Below, piece after piece: positions 39,801 to 46,767 of a stretch of 64,000 bases of DNA (the first letter of the stretch is position 1; each line of letters begins with the position of its first letter). Source of the DNA: Nannocystis bainbridge (GTDB lineage: Bacteria > Myxococcota_A > Polyangia > Nannocystales > Nannocystaceae); assembly GCF_028368995.1 (NCBI RefSeq), contig NZ_JAQNDL010000003.1, forward strand, positions 310,001 through 374,000, written 5' to 3'. Made by a program: the position numbers and the translations under genes. A model generated the notes under the pieces. It worked only from the letters and a program-made list of their open reading frames with translations. It searched no databases and was not told where the DNA came from.

Positions 39801-41621
39801 GCGTCCCGGCGCGTCGAGCTGACCGCGGAACACGTCGCCGAGGCGCGTCGAGAGATCGGCCAGGCGCGCGGTGCCGTGACCGGCTGCCCGATCGAGCAGC
39901 TCGGCCAGGTCGGGCCAGCGCGTGACCTGGGCCAGCAGCGACGCCAGCGCCTCGACCGTCTGCTCCGACTCGCCGAACCCGCGCACGATCTCTTGCCAGG
40001 TCGCGATCGCCCCCGGAAGGTCCGCCAGTTGCTCCGCCTGGATCCCCGCGACCCGCACCAGATCGGCGCGGCGCTGGTGCTCCGGCACCGGCCCGGCCGC
40101 GCGCTGGCGCAGCACCTCGACCACCTCGGCCCAGCGGCCCAGGCCCTCGAGCACCGCGATCGCGGCCGCCAGCGCCTCGCTGTCCTCGGCGTCGAGGCCG
40201 AGGCGAGCGCCCCAGCTCTTGAGCGCGCGCTCCGGATCACCTGACCCCAAGGCCAGCTTGGCCGCCTCGCCGAGCACCGTCGTCTGCGTCGGCCCCGACT
40301 CGAGCTCGCCGAGCCGCTCGAGCACCGTCAGCCGCTCCGCCGCCTGCCCCGACTGCGCCAGCAAGACGTCGAGCAGCCGCGCCGCCCGCAGCGCCAGCGC
40401 CCGGTCGGCCTGCGGCTCGCCGAGCACCTGCTGGTACAGCCCGATCGCGCCGGCGTCGTCGCCCAGCGCCGTGCGGTGGACATCACCCGCGTCGGCCCAC
40501 AGCGTCGCGCGCCGGGCCGCGTCGGGCTCGCTGGCGGCCGCGGCCGCCAGGCCCTTCACGTGCAGCGCGTGCTCGCCGTGCAGCTCCGCCAGATGGCGCA
40601 GCCGCCGGTGGTCCGCCCCCGAGCCCGGCAGCGCCCCGACCACCGCCACGTAGTGCTCCATCGCCGGCGCCGCGCGCCCGGCCGTCACCAGCCGCTCGGC
40701 GAGCTCGCGATGGAGCCCGATCGCCGCCTGCGGATCCGCGAACCCGAGCGCGACCCCGAGGATCCGGATCACCTCCTCGCCCAGGTCCGCCGCGTCGTAG
40801 CTGGTCCGCAGCAGGTCGAGCGCCCCGATGCGCACCTGCGCCGAAGCGTCGCTCAGCACCAGGATCCGCTCGAGCAGCGCCCACCCGTCGCGGTTGCCGA
40901 CATCGTCGGCCAGGAGCCCGCGCAGCTCCGTCAGCGCCTCGCCGGGCTGGGCCAGCCGGTCGAGCCACAGCTCCGCGATCTTGACCGGCAGCCCCGCCGT
41001 CGCCTCGCGCCCGAGCTGCCCGATCCGCCGCTTGTAGAGCGAGATCAGATCGCGGTGACGACCCTGCTTCTCGAGCAGGCGCTCGAGCGCCGCCTCGAGC
41101 CGCGTATCGCTCGGCCGCAGCGTCAGCAGCTGCTGCATGTAGTCGACCGCGTGGTCCGGCTGGCCGGCGAAATCGCGGGCGATGTCGGTGGCCTCCTCGA
41201 GGATCCCGATCCGGCGCGCCTCGTCGATCGTCTTGGACGCCAGGATCTGGTCGTAGAGCGCCAGCAGCTCGCTCCAGCGCTCGTTCAGGGTCAGCACCCC
41301 CGTCAGCCGCTGGAACGCCCAGCCGTCGCCCGGCTGGACCGAGAGCACGCGCCGCAGCACCTCGGTGAGGGCCGCCTCGTCGCCCGGGAACCACTCCTCG
41401 AAGAACGCGACGGCGCGCTGACCCACCACGCCGGCGGCGGCAGGATTGAGGTCTCTGGCGAGGATCTCGCGATAGAGGGCCGCGATCGCGGCGGCCCGCT
41501 CCGGCTCACCGAGCGCCTCGACCTGGTCCCAGCGGTCGGCCCGCTCGGGCTCGCTGCGGACCGCCGCCGCCGCGCTGTCGAAGCCCTGCTCATCGGAGAT
41601 ACGCGAAGATGTGTCTGCCAT
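33849..41621 (-). CDS. giant tetratricopeptide-repeat protein
   Basis: 2,590 residues from ATG 41621 (the frame is open to 41669; an AGG-containing sequence precedes 41621). Nearly the whole length consists of 34-residue-type helical repeats, for instance AIALYRE/ALAAYQAVLSATRSDAE/EALAVYRTALDFAPQSRALI/AVEALKRALKLRPADQAVNL. The pattern W.LL.L..A.....P in the TPR consensus recurs dozens of times. No signal peptide, membrane segment or enzymatic domain is seen, so it is presumably a large cytoplasmic scaffold. Myxobacteria carry several such proteins and their partners are mostly unknown. At least three 14-bp repeat units fall inside the gene (37341-37358, 38563-38579, 39445-39461). There is a long overlapping frame on the plus strand, which I reject as an antisense shadow. 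Confidence 0.85.
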   Translation of the reverse strand: MADTSSRISDEQGFDSAAAAVRSEPERADRWDQVEALGEPERAAAIAALYREILARDLNPAAAGVVGQRAVAFFEEWFPGDEAALTEVLRRVLSVQPGDGWAFQRLTGVLTLNERWSELLALYDQILASKTIDEARRIGILEEATDIARDFAGQPDHAVDYMQQLLTLRPSDTRLEAALERLLEKQGRHRDLISLYKRRIGQLGREATAGLPVKIAELWLDRLAQPGEALTELRGLLADDVGNRDGWALLERILVLSDASAQVRIGALDLLRTSYDAADLGEEVIRILGVALGFADPQAAIGLHRELAERLVTAGRAAPAMEHYVAVVGALPGSGADHRRLRHLAELHGEHALHVKGLAAAAASEPDAARRATLWADAGDVHRTALGDDAGAIGLYQQVLGEPQADRALALRAARLLDVLLAQSGQAAERLTVLERLGELESGPTQTTVLGEAAKLALGSGDPERALKSWGARLGLDAEDSEALAAAIAVLEGLGRWAEVVEVLRQRAAGPVPEHQRRADLVRVAGIQAEQLADLPGAIATWQEIVRGFGESEQTVEALASLLAQVTRWPDLAELLDRAAGHGTARLADLSTRLGDVFRGQLDAPGRAVACYDTALTADPAHAGAREGLLATLETEARSSAVEVLGKLYRGRGEWSELAAIVDARLAGAEGDPIKQVDILRETARLHEAHTGDKAAAVAALARAFPLAPADRSIERDLLRLSEETGDFGPAAEALHKAAGVTIAGEPHRATELRLAEARLAEHKLNDAARALAAYQAVLSATRSDAEAVRGAIRSAAAVDDFSAAAHALLGQIVGDQKIDDATFALVEGLAAEHAGWERLTLALEAAANAASSSLTPELYAFVAARVAQWHREQRGDEAAAREALLRSVAAQPGHRERLQTLAELQRAAPEPALIDTLLALDGLSETDFDPLYEASELALGLLGGTDITRDILRRLLARATALWSRGVAATGKRSNEASVGWAAQKLAQLSEQDGDRKAAAELLAKVSTLPFAQPVAQDMRVRSAAIFTELGDRQRAIGLYETALASAPDDLEVLRLLGPLLQAEERFPELLTLRKHELAKEPDAARRLELRLEIARLVGVIEQRGGRVEALRSNLQDDPSHDPSLAALTEILADKASPDELASFLGEHAARLEQVDDKPRAVRLWTQLAELAERRIGDVAVALSSHRRAASLTPNFHNLDALARLYVARGEPAEAVPWLTERLVRTPEGSERTDIVLGLASALLGAGRNVKAIEVLTRAVADHPAEARTRDLLIQLEREAGDWEPLASLLQVAAEHTEDREQVLAFLYEAAAIVRDRLGELDRAIPVLERLHALVPDDRGVLAYLADALVSGERWADAQGVLERLLADFGRRRPPERARVHYKLAQVARALGDTKAAVAQLELATAIDVGDVASLQLLAELSRDTGDLARAERSYRALLLAARRRGVDGDEGLIGIAEAQYELSRLAEGRGQADLAQELLGSAIEAALQDDREARKLQRALRSRGDQSLLVRVLRSRLAAAQDPAARGSVLGDLADALEATGQAEEALGLRFEALQQDPASATLQQAAAELATRLGHGASYVEAVIGLVDRARRKQDAKLQADLLLRAADIVEREFADQARATELYGRVEASGERVVDAWLGLSRIAAARGDSARQVELLERIAGAPDDATTPEVRARAAFGLAELQLAAPESRDAGVAAMRRALQTEPRLDLAEPVLRRALAAAPDHKELGELYEQIVRKLGDRQGLLAYLEQKVNVEGVDPKVADEASNLALELGESERSEKLLVRRIELVGEREGSGQAIAETYLTLAERRKAAGDLRGAVDFLRESAANWQLARTFELQREIAGLAAAQTEQLPLAAEVYEDLLLQDASDKAVWGPLMAVYRKAGDPARLQQLVESTLPSLAEVGERNQLRLDLVDALLQAGGHEQEVVRLLKDVLMEEPGHKQAEALLAEVFEKTGFDAELVDLLNQQILTAQGAGDSEGVIAASLRLGDLLRKTQPDEALAVYRTALDFAPQSRALIEAMLSLTEGEADPRERAEIGERLLAIETGEAAVRLALDLAGQYDKLGEREATTRVLEAGYKAAPDSEALRERLEAWYRERGEFERLAELLVGSADRSVDPTQAVGLLREASTIYADQLMDAGKSAEVLRTAAALDPNDNDLLREFIARLCDTGEHVSAVEELTKAIDWRPLEQDVQVEFLRRRAELRMIIGDEARASADLEEAYGLVGAELIPDLIDGLERWRSAAAKRNDSEGERSATLRLADVLRKEGADDQARHALSGWLEHAPGDTEALRQLTVMDVAAGRWESVIETATRLVAAETGAEQIKAAMQLVDACEQVGRPHDAQAGLEVAHKAQPKNEAVRARLKQILEETENYPALARLLIAEADVITDEGTRFVTLRQAGELLLDEDAEAAVEALKRALKLRPADQAVNLLLVEAYAAAEQFDEANTILDAAIEAMRGRRSPELCAMQYRKAMVAGAQENFEQELHWLKEAHNTDRNNGDVAVALATLAEQMEDYDLAIRVLRSIALMEAAPMSRAVAYLRQGYIAERRGDRQKAVLWGRKALMEDPNCTEATDFLRQIGEL
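37341..37358. repeat. 14-bp repeat-like unit in the TPR gene
   Basis: ACCTGTATCTCGGGACAG; encodes LSRDTGD between two TPR helices. Similar units sit at 38563-38579 and 39445-39461. Confidence 0.5.
39445..39461. repeat. 14-bp repeat unit in the TPR gene
   Basis: CCTGTCTCTTCGGACAG encodes LSEETGD, again at an inter-helix loop. Confidence 0.55.
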
Positions 41622-42159
41622 CGGAATTGCCTCGTGCCTGCCCCTCATCGGCGCCGCGCATGCCTGCACGGAGGCGCGCCTTCAGGGCGTATCGGCCAGG
41701 GTTGCACCATACCAGGCTTTGCTCGTCCCGCGGGCCGGCGGGGCCGCGCACCCCCGCGCGTGCCGTGACGTCCCCGTGAACCGCCGCGGCTTCACCACCG
41801 GCACATTTCCGCGCGCCGCATCGTCGTCACCGCGACATCGGGGCGCACGATCCACGCGCAGCGCGACGCGGCCCGATCGATTCACCCGCCGCGAACAGGG
41901 ACTCGCCGTGAGCACCGCGGAGCCGCCCCCGCGCGGTCACGCGAGAGCCGTCACGGGTCCTCGCGCAACGCAGGCGATCGCGCGACGCATGCGTCACCGC
42001 AGCGCCGTCCTCGATGCCGCGATCGCGCCGCCTCGCCCTCGATCGTTCATCGCCGACGGGCCGCCCGACGCCGGCGTCCATCGTCGCAACGCGCGCCGTG
42101 ACTCACCCTCGCGTCCTCACCGGCGATCGCTCCGCCTCGCGCGCGCCTCGCCGCGGCTC
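41622..42159. other. intergenic region
   Basis: 538 bp upstream of the giant TPR gene and downstream of the NACHT-like gene (both minus strand). Translations look non-coding in all frames. No repeat unit of the 14-bp family is seen here, unlike most gaps of this size. A TPR-gene promoter must lie at the left end but I cannot identify it. Confidence 0.4.
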
Positions 42160-44406
42160 TCACTTGCGGGCGCGTGGCCTCTCGCCGCCGTCATGTTGCT
42201 GCGGCCCGCGCACGCTCGCCACGCCGAGGAACCCACGCAACCACGCGTGACAGCGCGGCAGCACCTGCTCCGGCGTCAGCGACACCGCCTCCGGCATGTG
42301 CAGCAGCAAGATCTCGGCGACGCGCTGCGGCGCCCACGACTGCCGCGCCACCCACTGCCAGTCGGCCGCGACCTGCCCCCGGCGCTCCTCGGGGAACGCC
42401 GCCTCCGGGCGGCTCAGCGCCAGCAGCAGCGCGTGCACATCGTTTCGCCGGATCTCCGTGCGCGTCGGCACCAGCCGGCGGTCGACCGCATATAAGAGGA
42501 TGACCACCACGAACGCCGCCAGGCGCTGCAGCCGCGGCTCGGACTCCGTCGCCGCCCGTGCGCGCGCCAGCTCGAGGTCTCGCGCCAGCTCGGGCGCCCC
42601 GTCGGGCGTCAGCCGACTCGCCAGCTCGAGCGCCGCGTCGATGTGAATCAGCCGCGGGCTCAGGTTGCCGGCGCTGCGCGGGCCGGGCGGACGGGTCTCG
42701 CCGAGCTCCGCGAGCAGGGCTCGGTCGAGCGCCGCGTCGAGGTCCTGATCGCGGGCGAGCACGACCTCGAGCACCTCGCGCTGCAGCAGCTCGTCGTCGG
42801 CGGCGAGGCTCACGAGGGCCAGCTCGAGCAGCAGCGCGCGCTGGAACAGATCTCGCACCGTCCGGACCTCGGGCGGCGGGGTCTCGGCGAACAGCGCGGC
42901 GGTCGTCACCGGGCACGCCGCGCCGCCCTCGGCGAGCACGTAGCCGAGCGGCGCGGCGCGCAGCAGCGGCAACGCGAACGTGCCCCACATCTCCTGCAGC
43001 CCGGCCAGCGCCTCGAACAGCGGCCGCGGCCGGATCGCGTGGTCGTCGACCTCGAACAGCCGCTCGCGCCCCGGCAGCCCGCGGTGCAGCACGAACGCGT
43101 GCTCCGGCCGCCACCAGCCCGCGCGGCGCCCGAACACCAGCAGCCGCGCCATCGCGTCGTCGCGCTCGCCGGCCGCGCCCGCGGCGAGCGGCGCCAGCCC
43201 GTCGGGCACCTGATCGCGGACCGCCGCCACCGGGCACCCGCCGGCCGCCCAGCCCTGCGCCGCCGTGCGCAGCGCCGCCTCGCCGACCGGCGCCAGCGCC
43301 GGGTCGCGGCCCAGCGCGTCGCCCAGCTCCGGGTGATCGTGGACCCCCGCCGCCGCCACCAGCGGCGCGACCCACTCGGCCCGCTCGCTCGCCGCGATCG
43401 GGCTGTCGCGATCGGCGACGATGCGCGCCATGAGCAAGCGGTGTGCCGGCCGCCCCGGCTCGAGCACCGCGAGCAGCTGCCGCTGCATCGCCTCGAGCGA
43501 GTCGGGCGCGACCTCGGTGCGGGCCAGCAGCACCAGCAACATCGCCAGCGTCACCGGCCGGCGCGCCAGGGCCCGCCGCGCCGGCGAGCCGTCGATCGCC
43601 GCCCGCACTCGCACCGCCGTCGCCGGCTCGAACGCCCCCGGCAGCCGCACCCAGCGATCGACGAAGCGGTCGATCGCCGGCCGCGCCAGCGGTTGCAAGT
43701 ACACCCGCCGCAGCGTCCCCGCCGCGCGCAGCGCTTCGAGCTCCGGCACCTCGGGCGAGCGCGTGGTCAAGAGCACCGGTGCCCCCGCCGCGCACAGCTC
43801 CGCGGCCCACCGCGCCGCCGCCTCGCGCTCCGGCTCCGGCAGCTCGTCGAGCCCGGCGATCAGCACCAGCGGCCGCTCGCGGCGAGCTCGCAGCTCGGCC
43901 GCGTTGAACCCCGGCGCGAACGCCCGCCGCACGTCGTGCTCCACCAGCGACCACCAGCGCTCCAGCGCCTCGGCCACCGTCTCGCAGCTGTCCCAGCGGA
44001 CATCCATGCCGAGCATCCCCAGCGGCCCGCGCACCGTCCGTCCGCACACCACCAGCGGCACCGGCAGCGCGTCACCCAGCCGCGCCCGCGCCCCGGCCGG
44101 GCCGCACAGCCCGAGCAGCAGGTCCTGCACCAGCGTGCACCCGCCGGCCCGCGTCGAGCCGACCGCCCACAGCGGTGACATGGCCGATGGGTCATGTCCT
44201 TGGAGACATGTCTCGAGGGACTGACCGCACTCCGCCAGCGTCGCCTCGTCGTCGTCGTCGTCGGCGACCGGCGCCGGCCCGACCCGCAGCGCGCGACACA
44301 GCTCGTGCCACACCACCGCCTGGTCGGGCGACATCAGGTCGTCGATGAACGACTGCCCGAGGCGGAGCTCCAACCACTGGCGGTAGGTCTCGTCGGCCGC
44401 GGGCAT
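42160..44406 (-). CDS. NACHT-like (STAND) protein with degenerate P-loop
   Basis: 748 residues from ATG 44406, where family-like composition begins; the frame is open further upstream but unlikely to be used. A short N-terminal region has no recognised effector domain. The NTPase core aligns with NACHT proteins: GSTRAGGCTLVQDLLLGLC in the P-loop position (residues 83-91), Walker B VLIAGLDELP at 181-190, a sensor-like VLLTTRSPEV and a following L..LARPAIDRFVDRWV helix. In the P-loop the GK(S/T) is replaced by GCT, so the catalytic Lys is missing and ATP binding may be lost. The C-terminal 450 residues are helical without clear repeats. STAND proteins act in signalling, cell death or defence; no defence partners are adjacent. 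Two 14-bp units (44177-44206) encode residues just before the P-loop. Confidence 0.65.
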   Translation of the reverse strand: MPAADETYRQWLELRLGQSFIDDLMSPDQAVVWHELCRALRVGPAPVADDDDDEATLAECGQSLETCLQGHDPSAMSPLWAVGSTRAGGCTLVQDLLLGLCGPAGARARLGDALPVPLVVCGRTVRGPLGMLGMDVRWDSCETVAEALERWWSLVEHDVRRAFAPGFNAAELRARRERPLVLIAGLDELPEPEREAAARWAAELCAAGAPVLLTTRSPEVPELEALRAAGTLRRVYLQPLARPAIDRFVDRWVRLPGAFEPATAVRVRAAIDGSPARRALARRPVTLAMLLVLLARTEVAPDSLEAMQRQLLAVLEPGRPAHRLLMARIVADRDSPIAASERAEWVAPLVAAAGVHDHPELGDALGRDPALAPVGEAALRTAAQGWAAGGCPVAAVRDQVPDGLAPLAAGAAGERDDAMARLLVFGRRAGWWRPEHAFVLHRGLPGRERLFEVDDHAIRPRPLFEALAGLQEMWGTFALPLLRAAPLGYVLAEGGAACPVTTAALFAETPPPEVRTVRDLFQRALLLELALVSLAADDELLQREVLEVVLARDQDLDAALDRALLAELGETRPPGPRSAGNLSPRLIHIDAALELASRLTPDGAPELARDLELARARAATESEPRLQRLAAFVVVILLYAVDRRLVPTRTEIRRNDVHALLLALSRPEAAFPEERRGQVAADWQWVARQSWAPQRVAEILLLHMPEAVSLTPEQVLPRCHAWLRGFLGVASVRGPQQHDGGERPRARK
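44174..44216. repeat. 14-bp repeat units within the NACHT-like gene
   Basis: ATGGCCGATGGGTC, ATGTCCTTGGAGAC and a third partial unit in tandem register; encode SLETCLQGHDPSAMSP immediately N-terminal to the degenerate P-loop. Confidence 0.65.
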
Positions 44407-44647
44407 GCCGGTGGATCGTGCCCTACCCTCGGCGGGAGCGCCAAAACCCCGGCTCCACCGGCGAGTTCGCCCGGGCCTGCCGACCCGTGTCCGTCCGCGC
44501 GCACGCACCGCCGGCCTCGCACGAGCCCGTAAGCGCGCCCGCAGGTGGCCCCCGGGCGGGGGCGAGGTCGTCGGCCCCCGCTGCCCGTGGAAGTGACCTC
44601 GGTTCGGCCCGGAAGCGCTTCGGACCGCGCCGCGTCGACGGCGCGCC

Positions 44648-46117
44648 TCAGCGCGCCGCGCGGAGGTCGTGGGCCAGGTTGTCGAGCAGACAGTCGAACC
44701 CGCCCGCGAGGTCCGGGTTGCAGACCGACTCGAAGCAGCAGCGGCTCCGCCCCTCGTCGCCCGGCGTGCCTGGATCGTCGGCCACATCGAGCGCCTCGCA
44801 CAGCTGACGGATCCGCCCCGGCGGCAACCCGTGACCGGTCGCCTCGCTCGAGCACCCGGGGCCGATCCCGTAGTCGAATTCCAGCTGTTCCGGAGAGTCG
44901 AACTCGCCCGGCAGCAGGTCCTCCGGCGCCCATCCGCGGTGCACCAGATCGCCGATCCCCGTCAGCGGGATCCCCGTCACCACCAGCATGTGCACCGGCT
45001 TGTCCTCCACCCCGCCGAGCACATCGACCAGCAGCTCGGTGTAGCGCGAGATCGGCTGCAGCACCCCCTTCTCCTCCGGCACGCACGAGTCGTACGCCAG
45101 ATCGGGATCGCTGTCCTCGCAGGTCATGCTCGCGTTCCAGCAGACCGCGCTGGTCGGCTCGCTCTTGTTCCCCGGAACGCCCTGCGAGTCCTCCCAGAAC
45201 ACGTTGAACTCGGGGTCGTCCACGTTCTTGGGATCGAAGTGACGCAGGTCCAGCGCCGAGCAGTCGGTCTCGTCGCTGACGAGCACGATCGCAAGCGCCG
45301 CCCCCGGGCGCAGGAACGGCTCGGGCGCGGTGTTCCACGCCGCCGACGGATCCAGCGCCTGCAGCATCGCCTCGAGCGGCGACTCGATGCCGCAGCCGTC
45401 GATGCCCTGCGGCATGATGCACTGCAGCGCCCGGATCACCTTGTCGCCGTCGCCGCCCTCCAGCACGTTGTCGCCCTCGGGCGTGAAGTGCACGAAGGGA
45501 TCGCTCGGCACCTCGAACTGTCCCTCGGGACAGGCATCGAGGCACACGTCCGGCCGCGACGGCACGTTCGGGCCTAAGCCGGTGAAGCGCTCGAGCCGCT
45601 CGGCGCACGCGGTGGCGATCGGCGCGCCCATGGCCGGGAAGTAGTCGGGCTTGGCGAACGGCGCGCACAGCGGGTGGTCCATGTCCGTGGTCGTCACCAT
45701 CACGTGGACGTCGGGCCCCACCGGCACGCCGTCCTCGCCGACCAGCTGGCGCAGCCGCGTCACCAGGTGCGGCAGCGCGGCCACCAGATTCTTCTGCTCG
45801 TCGGCCATCCCGGCCGAGTTGTCGATCACGAACAGCAGGTCGAGGCGGTTGCACCCGCCGGTCGCCGCGCAGGCATCGGGCTCGCCGGTGGTCGGCTCCG
45901 GCCCCCCGAAGTCGAGCCCTCCGGGGAGCGTCGAGCTCGTCGTCGTCCCCGTGGTCCCCGGCGCCCCGGACGTCGTCGGCGGCCCGTCGACGGTCGTCGT
46001 GCCTTCGCTGGTGGCCGCGCCGGAGGACCCTGCCGTGTCGGTCGCCATCTCCGGCGCCCCGGGACCACACGCGAGCAACGACAGGAGCACGGCGGGAGCG
46101 AACGAGGCGGCGCGCAT
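44648..46117 (-). CDS. vWA-domain lipoprotein
   Basis: 489 residues from ATG 46117, which gives a standard leader (MRAASFAPAVLLSLLACG, lipobox LLAC, Cys17); ATG 46129 is an alternative. A Thr/Gly/Ser/Pro linker of about 60 residues leads into a vWA-like domain beginning DLLFVIDNSAGMADEQKNLV. The MIDAS motif reads DNSAG, so the last Ser of DxSxS is lost, unlike the related gene at 1170. Many paired cysteines follow (FDCLLDNL, CCFESVCNPD), suggesting disulfides. Same architecture as the gene at 1170, but longer. Probably a surface protein of unknown binding partner. A repeat unit (45518-45533) encodes CPEGQ. Confidence 0.8.
   Translation of the reverse strand: MRAASFAPAVLLSLLACGPGAPEMATDTAGSSGAATSEGTTTVDGPPTTSGAPGTTGTTTSSTLPGGLDFGGPEPTTGEPDACAATGGCNRLDLLFVIDNSAGMADEQKNLVAALPHLVTRLRQLVGEDGVPVGPDVHVMVTTTDMDHPLCAPFAKPDYFPAMGAPIATACAERLERFTGLGPNVPSRPDVCLDACPEGQFEVPSDPFVHFTPEGDNVLEGGDGDKVIRALQCIMPQGIDGCGIESPLEAMLQALDPSAAWNTAPEPFLRPGAALAIVLVSDETDCSALDLRHFDPKNVDDPEFNVFWEDSQGVPGNKSEPTSAVCWNASMTCEDSDPDLAYDSCVPEEKGVLQPISRYTELLVDVLGGVEDKPVHMLVVTGIPLTGIGDLVHRGWAPEDLLPGEFDSPEQLEFDYGIGPGCSSEATGHGLPPGRIRQLCEALDVADDPGTPGDEGRSRCCFESVCNPDLAGGFDCLLDNLAHDLRAAR
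45518..45533. repeat. 14-bp repeat unit inside the vWA lipoprotein gene
   Basis: CTGTCCCTCGGGACAG, perfect 7-bp arms; encodes the CPEGQ residues of the mature protein. Confidence 0.6.
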
Positions 46118-46358
46118 GAGAACTTCCATTTCACCTCGTATCACGGCGCGCCCGGACGCCCTCACGCTGTTGGCGTGCGCTCGCGTCCACGCTGGCTCTG
46201 ACGGAAACTCATTCGCTCGGCCAACCTCGCCAAGCCGTGGACGACGCCCCCCACGCGCTCCGGGCACGCTCTTCGCCGCTGTTCGACCTGTCTTCAAAGC
46301 CATCCGAGGCGCGGCCGAATCGGCCTGACTCAGGGCACATCTCACCCGCGCCGAACGA

Positions 46359-46376
46359 CCTGTCCCGACGGACACA
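46359..46376. repeat. 14-bp repeat unit
   Basis: CCTGTCCCGACGGACACA, a single copy upstream of the tandem repeat block. Confidence 0.6.
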
Positions 46377-46460
46377 TTGCCCCGCGACGATTACCTCTCG
46401 GAGGGACGTGCACCGCGCGGCGCACCGATATGCTGTGAAAGCCACCCGCCGCGAATCTAT

Positions 46461-46550
46461 CTATCCCGAAGGACACATCGAAACGCCGCTTACCGACCTG
46501 CCCTGAAGGACACATCGAAACGCAACGTACCGACCTGCCCTGAAGACCTG
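46461..46550. repeat. 37-bp tandem repeat, about 2.4 copies
   Basis: Copies at 46461-46497 and 46498-46534, with a partial third to 46550. Each contains CC(C/T)GAAGGACACATCGAAAC and ends ACCGAC, with a degenerate 14-bp unit at its core. Confidence 0.75.
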
Positions 46551-46590
46551 TCGTCCCCCCTCGACATGACCTGAAGAACACCTCGCGGCC

Positions 46591-46767
46591 GCGAGACATG
46601 TCCCCAAGGACACCCCCGCGCCGCCACGAGCCTCGCGCCGCCGACCTGTCCCCGGGGCCAGCTCAGCTCCGCCGCCGCGCGAGACATGTCCCCAAGGACA
46701 CCCCCGCGCGCCGCCACGAGCCTCGCCGCCGACCTGTCCCCGGGGCCAGCTCAGCTCCGCCGCCGCC
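46591..46767. repeat. 88-bp tandem duplication including the 3' end of the S46 peptidase gene
   Basis: Copy 1 at 46591-46678 and copy 2 at 46679-46767 share GCGAGACATGTCCCCAAGGA, GCCGCCACGAGCCTCG, GACCTGTCCCCGGGGCCAGC and TCAGCTCCGCCGCC. Copy 2 contains the peptidase stop codon (46751-46753) and its last Arg codons. Each copy has two 14-bp-family units. Confidence 0.8.

Larger units (their letters stand above)
46118..46750. other. repeat-rich intergenic region
   Basis: 633 bp between two minus-strand genes. The right half is made almost entirely of the 37-bp and 88-bp tandem repeats (46461-46767) and single 14-bp units. No gene supported. Confidence 0.6.

Noticed and set aside
44407..44787. 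Upstream extension of the NACHT-like frame
   Set aside because: Ser/Arg-rich translation without structure, overlapping the 3' end of the vWA lipoprotein gene; ATG 44406 is adopted instead.
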